Assembly: GCF_016482785.1 (NCBI RefSeq)
Contig: NZ_JAEMXM010000007.1
Span: forward strand, 1-64,000
DNA length: 64,000 nucleotides
Reading direction: 5' to 3'
From: Paenibacillus alkalitolerans
GTDB lineage: Bacteria > Bacillota > Bacilli > Paenibacillales > YIM-B00363
Each line of letters begins with the position of its first letter. The stretch's first letter is position 1. The translations under genes were made by a program, and so were the position numbers. A model generated the notes under the pieces. It was not told the origin of the DNA. It made no database searches and saw nothing but the letters and a program-made list of their open reading frames with translations. Shown here one piece after another: positions 54,781 to 62,960 of the stretch.

Positions 54781-56472
54781 TCAGCGGAAAACCGGAGCCG
54801 GACAGCCTAATGACGACAGCGCTTTTTGTTTCGCCGCTTGCGCGGACAATCCGAGCAGCACCCGCTTCACTTTCGGGATTTGCGCGGGACTCATGCTGAG
54901 CTCCGTAACGCCAAGTCCGATGAGCGTTTCGGTAAACGCGGGGTCCCCCGCCAGCTCGCCGCACATTCCGACCCATTTACCGTGCTTCTCCGCCGCTTCG
55001 CATACCATTCGAATGAGCCGCAGCACCGCCAAATGATTCGGATTGTATAAATAGCTAACTTTTTCGTTCATACGGTCGACGGCGATCGTGTATTGAATCA
55101 AATCGTTCGTTCCGATGCTGAAGAAATCGACGTGAGGTGCGAGCAAGTCAGCCGTCAGCGCCGCCGACGGAATTTCGATCATGATGCCGACCTTCATGTC
55201 TTTCCGGTACTCCACCCCTCGCTCATCGAGCTCCCGCATGGCGAGCAGAAGCTGATCTTTGGCAGCCAGCAGTTCGTCAAGACCCGAGATCATCGGAAAC
55301 ATGATTGAGATCGGACCGTAGACGCCGGCGCGCAGCAGCGCGCGCAGCTGCGTGCGGAACGTATCCTTCTCCGCCAAGCAGTACCGGATCGCCCGCCAGC
55401 CGAGGAACGGGTTCATTTCATGCGGGATGCTCAAATAATCGAGCGATTTGTCGCCCCCGATATCGAGCGTGCGGACGATCATCGGTTTGCCGTCGAGCTT
55501 TTCCGCCGTCTCGCGATACGCCGCGAACTGCTCCTCTTCGTTCGGCATCGAAGAACGGTCCATAAACAGAAATTCGGAGCGGAACAGGCCGACGCTTTCC
55601 CCGCCGTGCTCATGCACGTAAGCGGCATCGGACGGGCGGCCGATATTGGCGGCGAGCTCAATATGCGTACCGTCGGTTGTGACGGCTTTGACACCGCGGA
55701 TCTCTTCATTCTTTTCCGCCTCTTTCACCGTCGCTTTACGCTTCTCCTCATACAACGAACGTAACACATCGTCCGGTTCGATCATGATGACGCCTTCATC
55801 CCCGTCCAAAAACAGCTCCGTGCCGTGTTTGACATTCGACAGCAGTTCGTTGCAAGCGACTACGGCCGGAATGCCCATCGTGCGGGCAAGAATGGACGTG
55901 TGACTCGTCTTGCTGCCGGTCGCGGTGGCGAATCCGAGAACGAGCTTTTTATCCAGTTGCGAAGTGACGGACGGCGTCAAATCGTGCGCGACCACGACGG
56001 ACGGCTCGGTTAATCCGGCAAGCGGCGAGGCGGATTCACCGCTCAAGAAGCCCAAGACGCGCTGCTTCACATCGGCAATGTCGTTTGCCCGTTCCCGCAA
56101 ATAATCGTCATCCATCTGTTCGAACATTGCGGCATAATTCCGGAACGTTTCCGAAACCGCCCATTCGGCGTTCACCGATTCAGCTTCGATTTGGCGGAAC
56201 ACATCATCGGAAAGCTGAGGGTCATCAAGCAGCATCATCTGGCCTTCAATAATTCCGGCTTCGTTTTCCAAACCGTCATCTTGCAGTTTCTTGATTATTG
56301 CCCCGATCTGTTCAGCCGCCTTATTTACCGCTGCCTTGAAGCGCTCTTTCTCGCGCTCCGCCCGCTCGGAAGAGAGGTGCTTTTTTTCGACGGCACTCCG
56401 ATTCTCTTCCAACCGGAACGCTTTGCCGAGGGTTGCTCCCGGAGAAGCGGGTATGCCCGTGAGCCGCTTCAT
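54781..56472 (-). CDS. ptsI: PTS enzyme I (phosphoenolpyruvate-protein phosphotransferase)
   Basis: A 563-residue enzyme I. The N-terminal HPr-binding domain contains the phospho-His in GSKTSHTSILARTMGIPAVV; the C-terminal TIM barrel has the PEP/Mg site (RTLDIGGDKSL, FLGWRAIRYCL, FSIGTNDLIQYT, active-site Cys in VGMCGELAGDP). Complete. The ATG at 56472 overlaps the stop of the oxidoreductase gene (ATGA), so it is coupled to the sugar operon. Confidence 0.94.
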   Translation of the reverse strand: MKRLTGIPASPGATLGKAFRLEENRSAVEKKHLSSERAEREKERFKAAVNKAAEQIGAIIKKLQDDGLENEAGIIEGQMMLLDDPQLSDDVFRQIEAESVNAEWAVSETFRNYAAMFEQMDDDYLRERANDIADVKQRVLGFLSGESASPLAGLTEPSVVVAHDLTPSVTSQLDKKLVLGFATATGSKTSHTSILARTMGIPAVVACNELLSNVKHGTELFLDGDEGVIMIEPDDVLRSLYEEKRKATVKEAEKNEEIRGVKAVTTDGTHIELAANIGRPSDAAYVHEHGGESVGLFRSEFLFMDRSSMPNEEEQFAAYRETAEKLDGKPMIVRTLDIGGDKSLDYLSIPHEMNPFLGWRAIRYCLAEKDTFRTQLRALLRAGVYGPISIMFPMISGLDELLAAKDQLLLAMRELDERGVEYRKDMKVGIMIEIPSAALTADLLAPHVDFFSIGTNDLIQYTIAVDRMNEKVSYLYNPNHLAVLRLIRMVCEAAEKHGKWVGMCGELAGDPAFTETLIGLGVTELSMSPAQIPKVKRVLLGLSAQAAKQKALSSLGCPAPVFR

Positions 56473-57773
56473 AATTTCAACGCCTTTCCGATCACATTGC
56501 TTTGCAATCTGCGCAGCTCCCAAATCATCAGGTCTTCCGTATTTTCAATAGCGTCGTATGTGATGATCTCGCCTTTTTTCACCGGTTTCGCAACGACTTG
56601 GCTCGGATGCACGAGGCCGACCGGCAGCGCGCTCATCGACTCGGCCGCGCCAGCCTCCATGATCGTGCCGTACACCGTAAATCCGCCCAATCCGTCCAAC
56701 CGGTCGCCCGGATTGAGGTCCTTCTTCGCGACGGCTACCGTTTCCGCAACATGACCGTGCCAGCCGACGATCGTTTCTTCTTTATAAAAGTACGCTTTGG
56801 CTATCGAAATCGGCGTTTCCAAGCTTGTCAAGTGGTATGGGCGAAACAGCACATAATTCGGGCCGTCTCCCATTTTTAAGTAACGCATTGCATCGTGAAC
56901 TTCTTGTTTGTCAGACGTGACGACGATAAACACGCCAGGCGCAACACCGTTTACGTAATCGACGATTTTTTTCCTGTTCAAAATGCCGCCTTCCGACTTC
57001 AACCGGTACAAACCTGGCAGCTCGGCGACCGTTGCCGTCGGGCCGTGCATGCCCGCAACGTCCGGAACGAAGCCGGTTGCGTTGGCGACCGCGGTCATTT
57101 CGATCATCGTCTTCGTCCCGTCTTGGAATGAAGCGATCATTTTCGGATTTGCTCCGACTTTGAGCGCCCCTTCGCGCGCCGTATCCGGATTCGCTTCGAC
57201 ATTGAGCGGGTTGTTTTTGCCTTTGCCGACGGCGACCGCTTCAAACCCGAGGGCTTCGGCGAAATGGTACAGCTCCATTACCGCCCCCGGTTCGTCTCCG
57301 GCGGACCCGGTGTAAACGACTCCGGAAGCTTTCGCCGTCTGCGACAGAAGCAATCCGACCGTAACGTCCGTTTCTACGTTGAGCATGACGATATGTTTTT
57401 TCTGTAAAATCGATTTATATGCAATTTCCGCTCCAATGTTCGGAACGCCCGTAGCGTCGACGACGACGTCCACTTCCGCGCAGTTCAACACTACATCCAT
57501 ATTGTCCGTAACAACTACTTTGTTTTGGCGAATTGCGCGTTCCGCGGGTTCAACCGAATCGGTTTGAACGATGTCGCTCTCTTTGACGCCTGCGTGCAAA
57601 TAAGCGTTCCTCGCGTTTTCGATTCGAATGTCGGCCGCAGCGGCGACCCGCATCCCTTGCATGCTTTCGATTTGGGATATCATCCCGCGGCCCATTTGGC
57701 CGGCTCCTATTAGACCGACACGAATATATTGCCCCGATTTTTGAAGTTCTTTTAATTTAAATGGAATTAACAT
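56469..57773 (-). CDS. COG4091-type oxidoreductase with C-terminal SAF domain (DRL-like)
   Basis: A 434-residue protein: N-terminal Rossmann domain (VGLIGAGQMGRGMISQIESM), a homoserine-dehydrogenase-like core (VVDATGVPNIGAEIAY, MLNVETDVTVGLLLS, SAGDEPGAVMELYHFAEALG, GKGKNNPLNVEANPDTAREG) and a C-terminal SAF region (LVHPSQVVAKPVKKGEIITY). It belongs to the predicted homoserine-dehydrogenase/SAF family (COG4091). This family includes DRL, the DXR-like reductoisomerase that makes MEP in Brucella. True homoserine dehydrogenase is unlikely in this context. Lying between the PTS EIIA and ptsI, it probably acts on the phosphorylated polyol made by the transporter. The exact substrate is unknown. 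Confidence 0.75.
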   Translation of the reverse strand: MLIPFKLKELQKSGQYIRVGLIGAGQMGRGMISQIESMQGMRVAAAADIRIENARNAYLHAGVKESDIVQTDSVEPAERAIRQNKVVVTDNMDVVLNCAEVDVVVDATGVPNIGAEIAYKSILQKKHIVMLNVETDVTVGLLLSQTAKASGVVYTGSAGDEPGAVMELYHFAEALGFEAVAVGKGKNNPLNVEANPDTAREGALKVGANPKMIASFQDGTKTMIEMTAVANATGFVPDVAGMHGPTATVAELPGLYRLKSEGGILNRKKIVDYVNGVAPGVFIVVTSDKQEVHDAMRYLKMGDGPNYVLFRPYHLTSLETPISIAKAYFYKEETIVGWHGHVAETVAVAKKDLNPGDRLDGLGGFTVYGTIMEAGAAESMSALPVGLVHPSQVVAKPVKKGEIITYDAIENTEDLMIWELRRLQSNVIGKALKL

Positions 57774-57797
57774 GGTTTCTCCCTCCTCCTTCTCTGT

Positions 57798-58160
57798 TTA
57801 CGCCCGCAATATCTGAATGACGTCTCCGGCTTCGGGTGCGGGAACGTTCGCCGCGTCGATGCAGATGCTGCCGGGCATATCTTCGGTTGCACCCCCGTAT
57901 TTCACGGAGACGTGTCCCAGTTCTTTAACGGCCGGGTTCACTTTGTCGCCGACGAAGATAATCGGGTAGCGCGCGTCATCGATGACGAACACGTCGCCCG
58001 CGACGATGTCTTCGGCAAGGTTTCCGCCTTCGTGCAAGACGGCAATGTCATGCAGCTCCTGTGGCGCCTTCTTGTCAAAAAAGATCAGTACGTTCTCCGC
58101 GGCGATATCCCGCACCATTTCGCCAACCTGTACCACAACCGCCTGGAAAATCGTTTTCAT
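57798..58160 (-). CDS. srlB: PTS glucitol/sorbitol-type EIIA
   Basis: A 120-residue EIIA of the glucitol family (PF03829 type). The probable phospho-His is in DIAVLHEGGNLAEDIVAGD; GSICIDAANVPAPEAGD closes the fold. It passes phosphate from HPr to the EIIB domain of the next protein. 34 bp after srlE. Homology places it with glucitol EIIA but does not fix the sugar. Confidence 0.9.
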   Translation of the reverse strand: MKTIFQAVVVQVGEMVRDIAAENVLIFFDKKAPQELHDIAVLHEGGNLAEDIVAGDVFVIDDARYPIIFVGDKVNPAVKELGHVSVKYGGATEDMPGSICIDAANVPAPEAGDVIQILRA

Positions 58161-58194
58161 AGAGATCCACTCCGCTCCTCTTTGTCTAATTACA

Positions 58195-59205
58195 TTATTG
58201 ATACAATCCGAAGCTGAACAAATACGCGAGCAATACGGAAATCGGGCCTGTAATCTGCCGGGAAATGAGGACCGCCGGCACGCCGACTTCGATTGTTTCC
58301 GGCTTCGCTTCGCCGAGCGTCAACCCGACAGGGACGAAATCGCAGCCGACTTGCGGATTGATCGCGAACAGTGCCGGAAGCGCCGTTTGCGGCGGAATGT
58401 TGCCGCGTCCGATTTCGACGCCGACGAGCACCCCGACGACCTGCGCGATGACCGCGCCCGGGCCGAGCAGCGGCGACAACACCGGAATACCGCAAATGAT
58501 CGAAATGATCAAGAGGCCGGCCAGAGACCCTGCGAGAGGAGAAATAAAGTTTGCGATAAAATCGCCGATGCCCGTATAGAGAATGATGCCGATCAGCGTG
58601 CTGACGAAAGCCATAAACGGCAAAATGTTGCGGATTACCATTTCGATCGTTTCGCGGCCGGCTTGATAGAACACATTGACGACGCCGCCCATCGCGCGGC
58701 CGATTTTTTCAATCGGGTTGCCCTTCTTCTGCGGGTACATTTGAGCCGCTTTTGCTTTCGCTTCCTGCTTGATTTCGGCCGCGGTTTTCGGCGCTGCCGC
58801 GGCCGGCTTCGCAGCGGCTGCCGCCGCCACTTCGTCGATCGCTTCAATGTTTTCCATTCGCACGCCGGAGACGAAGTTGTCTTCTTTGATGTAGGATGCC
58901 AACGGTCCGGAAGGTGACGCCGGAGTAATGTCGACCGTCATGATGCCGAGCTTCGGATACACGCCGCAGCGCGCCGTGCCGCCGCAGTCGATAATGACGC
59001 ATGCCATTTGATCGTTCTCAACCGACGAAATAAAGCCGTCTCTCACTTCCGCGCCCGTCAAGTCGGCGATCCGCTGCGCTACCGGGTGTATGCCGCCTCC
59101 GGTTACCGAAACGACGTATTTCTTTTGTTCCGTAGGTTGGATGACAAGCGGTCCGCCCCACCCGCCGGAACCTTTGGACACCTTCACCGCTTGATAATTT
59201 GTCAT
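58195..59205 (-). CDS. srlE: PTS glucitol/sorbitol-type EIIBC
   Basis: A 336-residue membrane protein: N-terminal EIIB domain with the phospho-Cys in [16 protein letters not shown], an Ala/Pro/Lys-rich linker ([20 protein letters not shown]), then the C-terminal membrane domain with about five hydrophobic segments ([57 protein letters not shown]). Together with SrlA it forms the channel and phosphorylates the polyol during import. Confidence 0.92.
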   Translation of the reverse strand: MTNYQAVKVSKGSGGWGGPLVIQPTEQKKYVVSVTGGGIHPVAQRIADLTGAEVRDGFISSVENDQMACVIIDCGGTARCGVYPKLGIMTVDITPASPSGPLASYIKEDNFVSGVRMENIEAIDEVAAAAAAKPAAAAPKTAAEIKQEAKAKAAQMYPQKKGNPIEKIGRAMGGVVNVFYQAGRETIEMVIRNILPFMAFVSTLIGIILYTGIGDFIANFISPLAGSLAGLLIISIICGIPVLSPLLGPGAVIAQVVGVLVGVEIGRGNIPPQTALPALFAINPQVGCDFVPVGLTLGEAKPETIEVGVPAVLISRQITGPISVLLAYLFSFGLYQ

Positions 59206-59226
59206 TTTGTCGGCCTCACTTTCACG

Positions 59227-59772
59227 TTATTGTTGTACCTGTGCTTGCAATTGGTTTTCTCTCCGCTTAATCATGATGGCGGTAATCCATTCCGTGAGCA
59301 GACCGCGGATCAAGATGACCAACATGCCGACGATCAAGTAGCGCGTTGCGAGCGGCCCGAGCGACAGGCCCAGCGTCGTGATACCGTTTGCAATCCCTAG
59401 ATAGACGAACAATTCGCTCGCATTCGCATGCGGAAACCAGCCGGTAATCGGGTGCACGAACGATACGGCCGAGTCGTAAAAAGCCGGTTTTTGGCGTTCC
59501 GGCAAAAACCTGCCGAACGTATAGCACATCGGATTCGTCAAGAAGAAGACGGCGAGAATCGGGAAAATCGTGTAGCGCAAAATCGCGATTTTCGTACACT
59601 TTTGCGCGAAACCGTTGATGCGGTCTTCCCCGAGGAATTTGATAAAAGCGTTTACAGCGGTGATTAAACAAATAAGAGTGGGGATGATGCCCGACACCAA
59701 GCCGATGAATGTTTCCCCGCCTTTTTGAAACATTCCGATAAAGCCTTCCGCGATCTGTACAAAAAAATCCAT
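59227..59772 (-). CDS. srlA: PTS glucitol/sorbitol-type EIIC
   Basis: A 181-residue membrane protein with four or five hydrophobic segments (ETFIGLVSGIIPTLICLITA, IFPILAVFFLTNPMCYTFGR). The N-terminal AEGFIGMFQKGGETFIGLVS is characteristic of SrlA. I chose the ATG at 59772 (GGGAGG upstream); an in-frame start at 59790 lies on that site. Confidence 0.92.
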   Translation of the reverse strand: MDFFVQIAEGFIGMFQKGGETFIGLVSGIIPTLICLITAVNAFIKFLGEDRINGFAQKCTKIAILRYTIFPILAVFFLTNPMCYTFGRFLPERQKPAFYDSAVSFVHPITGWFPHANASELFVYLGIANGITTLGLSLGPLATRYLIVGMLVILIRGLLTEWITAIMIKRRENQLQAQVQQ

Positions 59773-59828
59773 GCTTTTAACCTCCCTCATATTAGGCCAT
59801 TGATATCCGCCCGCTTCTTATTGTTTCA

Positions 59829-60221
59829 TTACATAACGGCCTCCGCATTCAATCGCTGTTGCTCGCGAATCCGTTCGACAGCCATGCGGATCGCGTCGGA
59901 CCGGCTGCTGCTGTCCTCCGTTTTGCTCAATACTTCGATGCTCTTTCCGGCCAGTTCCGCGTTTTTGCGGAACCTGGCGAACAATGTCACTCCTGTCATT
60001 TCCCTGGCCTCCACCACCTTCCCGGATAAGTCGGTGACCAACACGATCACGGATCCGACACCAAGTTTGCGTTTAGCCACACCGACGCCTAAGAACCCCG
60101 GACCGTAAGCGCTCATCTCGCGTATGGTGAGCTTATAATGCTTGGATTGAACGAATGTAAGAGCGACCTGCAGCATCCACATGCCCGCAAATAAAATGAT
60201 AACCGCTCCCCATGTATCCAT
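59829..60221 (-). CDS. gutM: GutM-family glucitol operon activator-like protein
   Basis: A 130-residue protein with one N-terminal hydrophobic segment (WGAVIILFAGMWMLQVALTF) and a soluble part (LGVGVAKRKLGVGSVIVLVT, GVTLFARFRKNAELAGKSIE). E. coli GutM activates the glucitol operon. The membrane segment suggests it works at the membrane, possibly with the EII complex. I chose the ATG at 60221 with AAGGGG 8 nt upstream; two GTG codons just before it are alternatives. First gene of the PTS operon. Confidence 0.85.
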   Translation of the reverse strand: MDTWGAVIILFAGMWMLQVALTFVQSKHYKLTIREMSAYGPGFLGVGVAKRKLGVGSVIVLVTDLSGKVVEAREMTGVTLFARFRKNAELAGKSIEVLSKTEDSSSRSDAIRMAVERIREQQRLNAEAVM

Positions 60222-60233
60222 TTGCACCACCCC

Positions 60234-60262
60234 TTACATTTGTTCATCGTCATTACATTTGT
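60234..60262. promoter_or_regulatory. Direct repeat at the PTS operon start site, possible operator
   Basis: TTACATTTGT occurs twice (60234-60243 and 60253-60262), 19 bp apart, covering the probable start site and the leader of gutM. Nearly two helical turns apart, it could bind the SorC-type regulator. Confidence 0.4.
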
Positions 60263-60268
60263 AAATTT

Positions 60269-60297
60269 ATTATAGGGCGATCCGATCATTATGTCAA
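60269..60297 (-). promoter_or_regulatory. Promoter of the PTS operon
   Basis: Perfect TTGACA (60297-60292) and TATAAT (60274-60269), 17 bp apart on the minus strand. Confidence 0.9.
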
Positions 60298-60305
60298 CGC
60301 TTTCA
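60292..60305 (-). promoter_or_regulatory. CcpA cre site overlapping the -35 box
   Basis: The minus strand reads TGAAAGCGTTGACA, which fits the cre consensus and includes the whole -35 hexamer, so CcpA binding would block RNA polymerase. Confidence 0.8.
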
Positions 60306-60310
60306 TTTTG

Positions 60311-60324
60311 TGTAAGCGCTTACA
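60311..60324. promoter_or_regulatory. Second CcpA cre site, perfect palindrome
   Basis: TGTAAGCGCTTACA is a perfect 14-bp palindrome and a full cre match. Its centre is 19 bp from the first cre and about 55 bp upstream of the expected transcription start. Confidence 0.85.
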
Positions 60325-60337
60325 AATCATATTAAAT

Positions 60338-60470
60338 AAGAAAACCTCTTTCGAGGCCAATAAACAAAAACTTCACCGAAGCACATGCACAGAAGCAAGA
60401 CCGTAATTTGAGGAAGGTTTTCTTGCAACGCTAGAATTGCTGTTTACTTCGTGAAACTTATAAATTCTGA
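60338..60470 (+). repeat. Dispersed palindromic element, copy H
   Basis: AAGAAAACCTC TTTC GAGG begins at 60338, and the distal arm GAAGGTTTTCTT lies near 60413-60424; AAGAAAACC pairs perfectly with GGTTTTCTT. A second hairpin AGAATT/AATTCT follows. Compared with copy G the arms have changed together (CTTC to CCTC, GAAG to GAGG). An extra ACTTC-acc-GAAG hairpin sits in the middle. It lies between the regulator gene and the PTS promoter. Confidence 0.8.
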
Positions 60471-60471
60471 G

Positions 60472-60510
60472 AGTTATAAAAAACGGCCGGAATATTTGCT
60501 TATTCCGAGC
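60472..60510 (-). terminator. Terminator of the SorC-type regulator gene
   Basis: On the minus strand GGCTCGGAATA pairs with TATTCCGGCC around AGCAAA, followed by GTTTTTT. The stop codon of the gene lies inside the stem. Confidence 0.8.
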
Positions 60511-61459
60511 CGCCAATCAAACCATCGATCGTTTCCGCCGTTTGGTCGTCGATGGCGAGCACATCGAGATACCCTCCGCGCAGCGCCGCAATGATGCTCT
60601 GTGCTTTATGGGCGCCAATTGCTACACCTATCACCTTATTAATATTTTTCAATTGTTCTAGGTCGATGCCGATCACTTTGTCGTTTATCGGATGGTCGGA
60701 CACTGTGCCGTTCTCCATAATAAAGCGGGAATTCAAATCCCCTATCACGCCGTTTGCGCGCAGCTCCTCGATATCGTTGTCGTTCAGATAACCGATTTCC
60801 TTCATCGTGGAATGGTAATAGGGTGTGCCGATGCCGATCAACGCGACATCCACCTCGACGGCCTCCTGCAATACGGACGCGATATTCGGAAAGTCAGTCA
60901 ACTGGTTTTTCAATTCGACGGTTCCGACAACGGCCGGAGCATAGAGCGACTCGCTTCGTCCGTTGAGCTTTTTGGCCAGTTCATATGCGATCTGGTTCGA
61001 ATGGTATTCGACGAGCTTCGTTCCGACTCCGCCGACCAGCGGCACGACGGTAATTCCTTCACGGTTTTCATAAGGAAATTCAGAGACGAGATGATACAGC
61101 GTGGAACCCCAACCCACCCCGATTTTTTTCGCGTCGCGGATCGCCTTGGACAGATGGGGAGCAAAAAATTTTCCGAAAGCCGGCAAAAGCATATCTTTTG
61201 TCAAACCTCGGCTCGGAAACACTAACACTTCGTCCAGGCCGAACGCGCTTTCAATCCTCTGCTCCAAATCGACTGTTTCAAAGGTATCGTCATGTATGAT
61301 AATTTCAACAATGCCGCTCTGTTTCGCCTTTTGCAGCATTTTGGAAATGATCGGCCGCGAAACGCCGATCTTCTTGGCGATTTCTGCCTGTGTCAGCTCT
61401 TCGAAGTAATATAATTTGGCTATTTTAATCAAAACCTTCTTTTCCTCGCGGTTTATCAT
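60500..61459 (-). CDS. SorC/DeoR-family sugar-responsive transcriptional regulator
   Basis: A 319-residue regulator: N-terminal helix-turn-helix (YYFEELTQAEIAKKIGVSRP, ISKMLQKAKQSGIVEI) and a SorC-type sugar-phosphate-binding domain (KKIGVGWGSTLYHLV, VPLVGGVGTKLVEYHSNQIA, VDVALIGIGTPYYHSTM, GVIGDLNSRFI). Such regulators sense the phosphorylated sugar of the neighbouring pathway. It lies directly upstream of the PTS operon in the same direction, but with its own terminator. I chose the ATG at 61459 with GAGGG upstream; the frame to 61522 overlaps its promoter. Confidence 0.9.
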   Translation of the reverse strand: MINREEKKVLIKIAKLYYFEELTQAEIAKKIGVSRPIISKMLQKAKQSGIVEIIIHDDTFETVDLEQRIESAFGLDEVLVFPSRGLTKDMLLPAFGKFFAPHLSKAIRDAKKIGVGWGSTLYHLVSEFPYENREGITVVPLVGGVGTKLVEYHSNQIAYELAKKLNGRSESLYAPAVVGTVELKNQLTDFPNIASVLQEAVEVDVALIGIGTPYYHSTMKEIGYLNDNDIEELRANGVIGDLNSRFIMENGTVSDHPINDKVIGIDLEQLKNINKVIGVAIGAHKAQSIIAALRGGYLDVLAIDDQTAETIDGLIGGSE

Positions 61460-61511
61460 CGGCCTACCCTCTTCATTTGTTCTATGGTCTGTTTTGTCAC
61501 ACCCTTCACAA

Positions 61512-61528
61512 GAATATAACATATATTC
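61512..61528. promoter_or_regulatory. Perfect palindrome upstream of the SorC-type regulator
   Basis: GAATATA-aca-TATATTC (7-3-7) lies about 50 bp upstream of the regulator start and 3 bp from the lpdA stop. It may be the autoregulatory operator. No second copy was seen at the PTS promoter. Confidence 0.45.
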
Positions 61529-61530
61529 TG

Positions 61531-62907
61531 TTAATTTTGATCAGATATCCACGCCTGAGCCGCTTCCATCAAACTTTCGGACAGCGTCGGATGCGGATGG
61601 ATGAGGCTCGCCAACTCTTCGACCGTGCCTTCCAAATGTATAAATGCGGACGCTTCGGCAATCATTTCAGTAACATGCGGACCGACCATGACAACACCGA
61701 CGACTTCCCCGTACTTGACGTCCGCAATCAATTTAATAAAACCTTGTTTGATGTCCATCGCCATCCCTTTCCCGGTTCCGCTCAGACAGTGGACGACCGT
61801 CTTCACCTCGAAGCCGCGCCGTTTTGCTTCCTCCTCGCCGATGCCGACGCTGGCGATTTCGGGCTGCGTATAAATACAGCGCGGCACCGCACGCTGGTCC
61901 AATTCACGGACGCACCCGCACGCGTTCGCCGCGGCAACGGCGCCTTCAGCGCTTGCCGCGTGAGCAAGCTGCCAGCCGCCGACGAGGTCCCCGGCCGCAT
62001 AGATGCCCTGGATGCTCGTTTCCATCCGCGCATTGACGGCCACGAACGGCCCGTTCTTCCGCAAATTGAGCGCCTCAATGGCCCGGACGTTCGGAGTTCG
62101 GCCAATACATGCGACCGCATGCGACGCTTTCATCTCGCTGCGTTCGCCGTTCGCTGATTCCAAGACGGCTCTCATTGCGCCGTCTTCTCTTCGGAACGAC
62201 ACAACTTTCGTCGAGGTTAGCAGCTTGACGCCGTTTTTCAGAAGCGTCTTCTTGAGCACGTTGGCCGCATCGCTATCTTCGCTCGGCACGATGCGTTCAG
62301 CCGCTTCCACGATCGTAACTTCGGCCCCAAGATTCGAGAATATGCAGGCGAACTCGACGCCGATGATGCCGCCGCCGACAATGAGGATGCTCTTCGGCAC
62401 TTCCGTCAGATCGAAGACGGTTTCGCTCGTCAATACGCCGCTTTCCTTTAAGCCCTCGATCGACGGAATGACCGGTGCGGACCCTGTGGCCACAATGACG
62501 CTGCCGCCTCGAATCGCCTCTTCTCCGTCCTCTTGTTTGACAACGACGGTTTTATCCGCGCGAACGGTGCCGAAGCCATGAATTACATCGACCGGGCCGC
62601 GCTTCATCAGTGCGGCTACACCGCTCCGAAGCTGGCGGACGACTTTGTCCTTGCGTTCCATCATTTTGGCGAAATCGAGCATCATCTCTCCGGTTTCAAT
62701 TCCCCAGCTTTTCGCTTGTTCGATTAATTGTATCGTCTCCGCATACCGGAGCAGCGTTTTGGAGGGAATGCACCCCCGGTTCAAACAAGTGCCTCCCAGA
62801 CGATCCGCTTCAACGAGCGCCACCGTCTTGCCGTATTTCGCCGCTTCCGCCGCCGCGACGTACCCGCCGGGGCCGCCGCCGACAACCACCACATCGTACG
62901 TTCTCAT
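61531..62907 (-). CDS. lpdA: Dihydrolipoyl dehydrogenase (E3)
   Basis: A 458-residue flavoprotein that reoxidises dihydrolipoamide of a 2-oxoacid (or acetoin) dehydrogenase complex. FAD motif VVVGGGPGGYVAAAEAAKYG, redox disulfide GGTCLNRGCIPSK, NAD motif ILIVGGGIIGVEFACIFSNL, second FAD motif GIYAAGDL, and the catalytic dyad in IHPHPTLSE. 53 bp after the E2 gene, with GGGAGG before the ATG. Confidence 0.96.
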   Translation of the reverse strand: MRTYDVVVVGGGPGGYVAAAEAAKYGKTVALVEADRLGGTCLNRGCIPSKTLLRYAETIQLIEQAKSWGIETGEMMLDFAKMMERKDKVVRQLRSGVAALMKRGPVDVIHGFGTVRADKTVVVKQEDGEEAIRGGSVIVATGSAPVIPSIEGLKESGVLTSETVFDLTEVPKSILIVGGGIIGVEFACIFSNLGAEVTIVEAAERIVPSEDSDAANVLKKTLLKNGVKLLTSTKVVSFRREDGAMRAVLESANGERSEMKASHAVACIGRTPNVRAIEALNLRKNGPFVAVNARMETSIQGIYAAGDLVGGWQLAHAASAEGAVAAANACGCVRELDQRAVPRCIYTQPEIASVGIGEEEAKRRGFEVKTVVHCLSGTGKGMAMDIKQGFIKLIADVKYGEVVGVVMVGPHVTEMIAEASAFIHLEGTVEELASLIHPHPTLSESLMEAAQAWISDQN

Positions 62908-62960
62908 GGTATCCTCCCTGCTTCTGTTTCTACACTGCGCGTCAATCTTACGATTGACTC

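Noticed and set aside
56469-57773. Calling the SAF-domain oxidoreductase a homoserine dehydrogenase
   Set aside because: It has only partial resemblance, carries a C-terminal SAF region, and lies inside a PTS operon with no amino-acid genes around.
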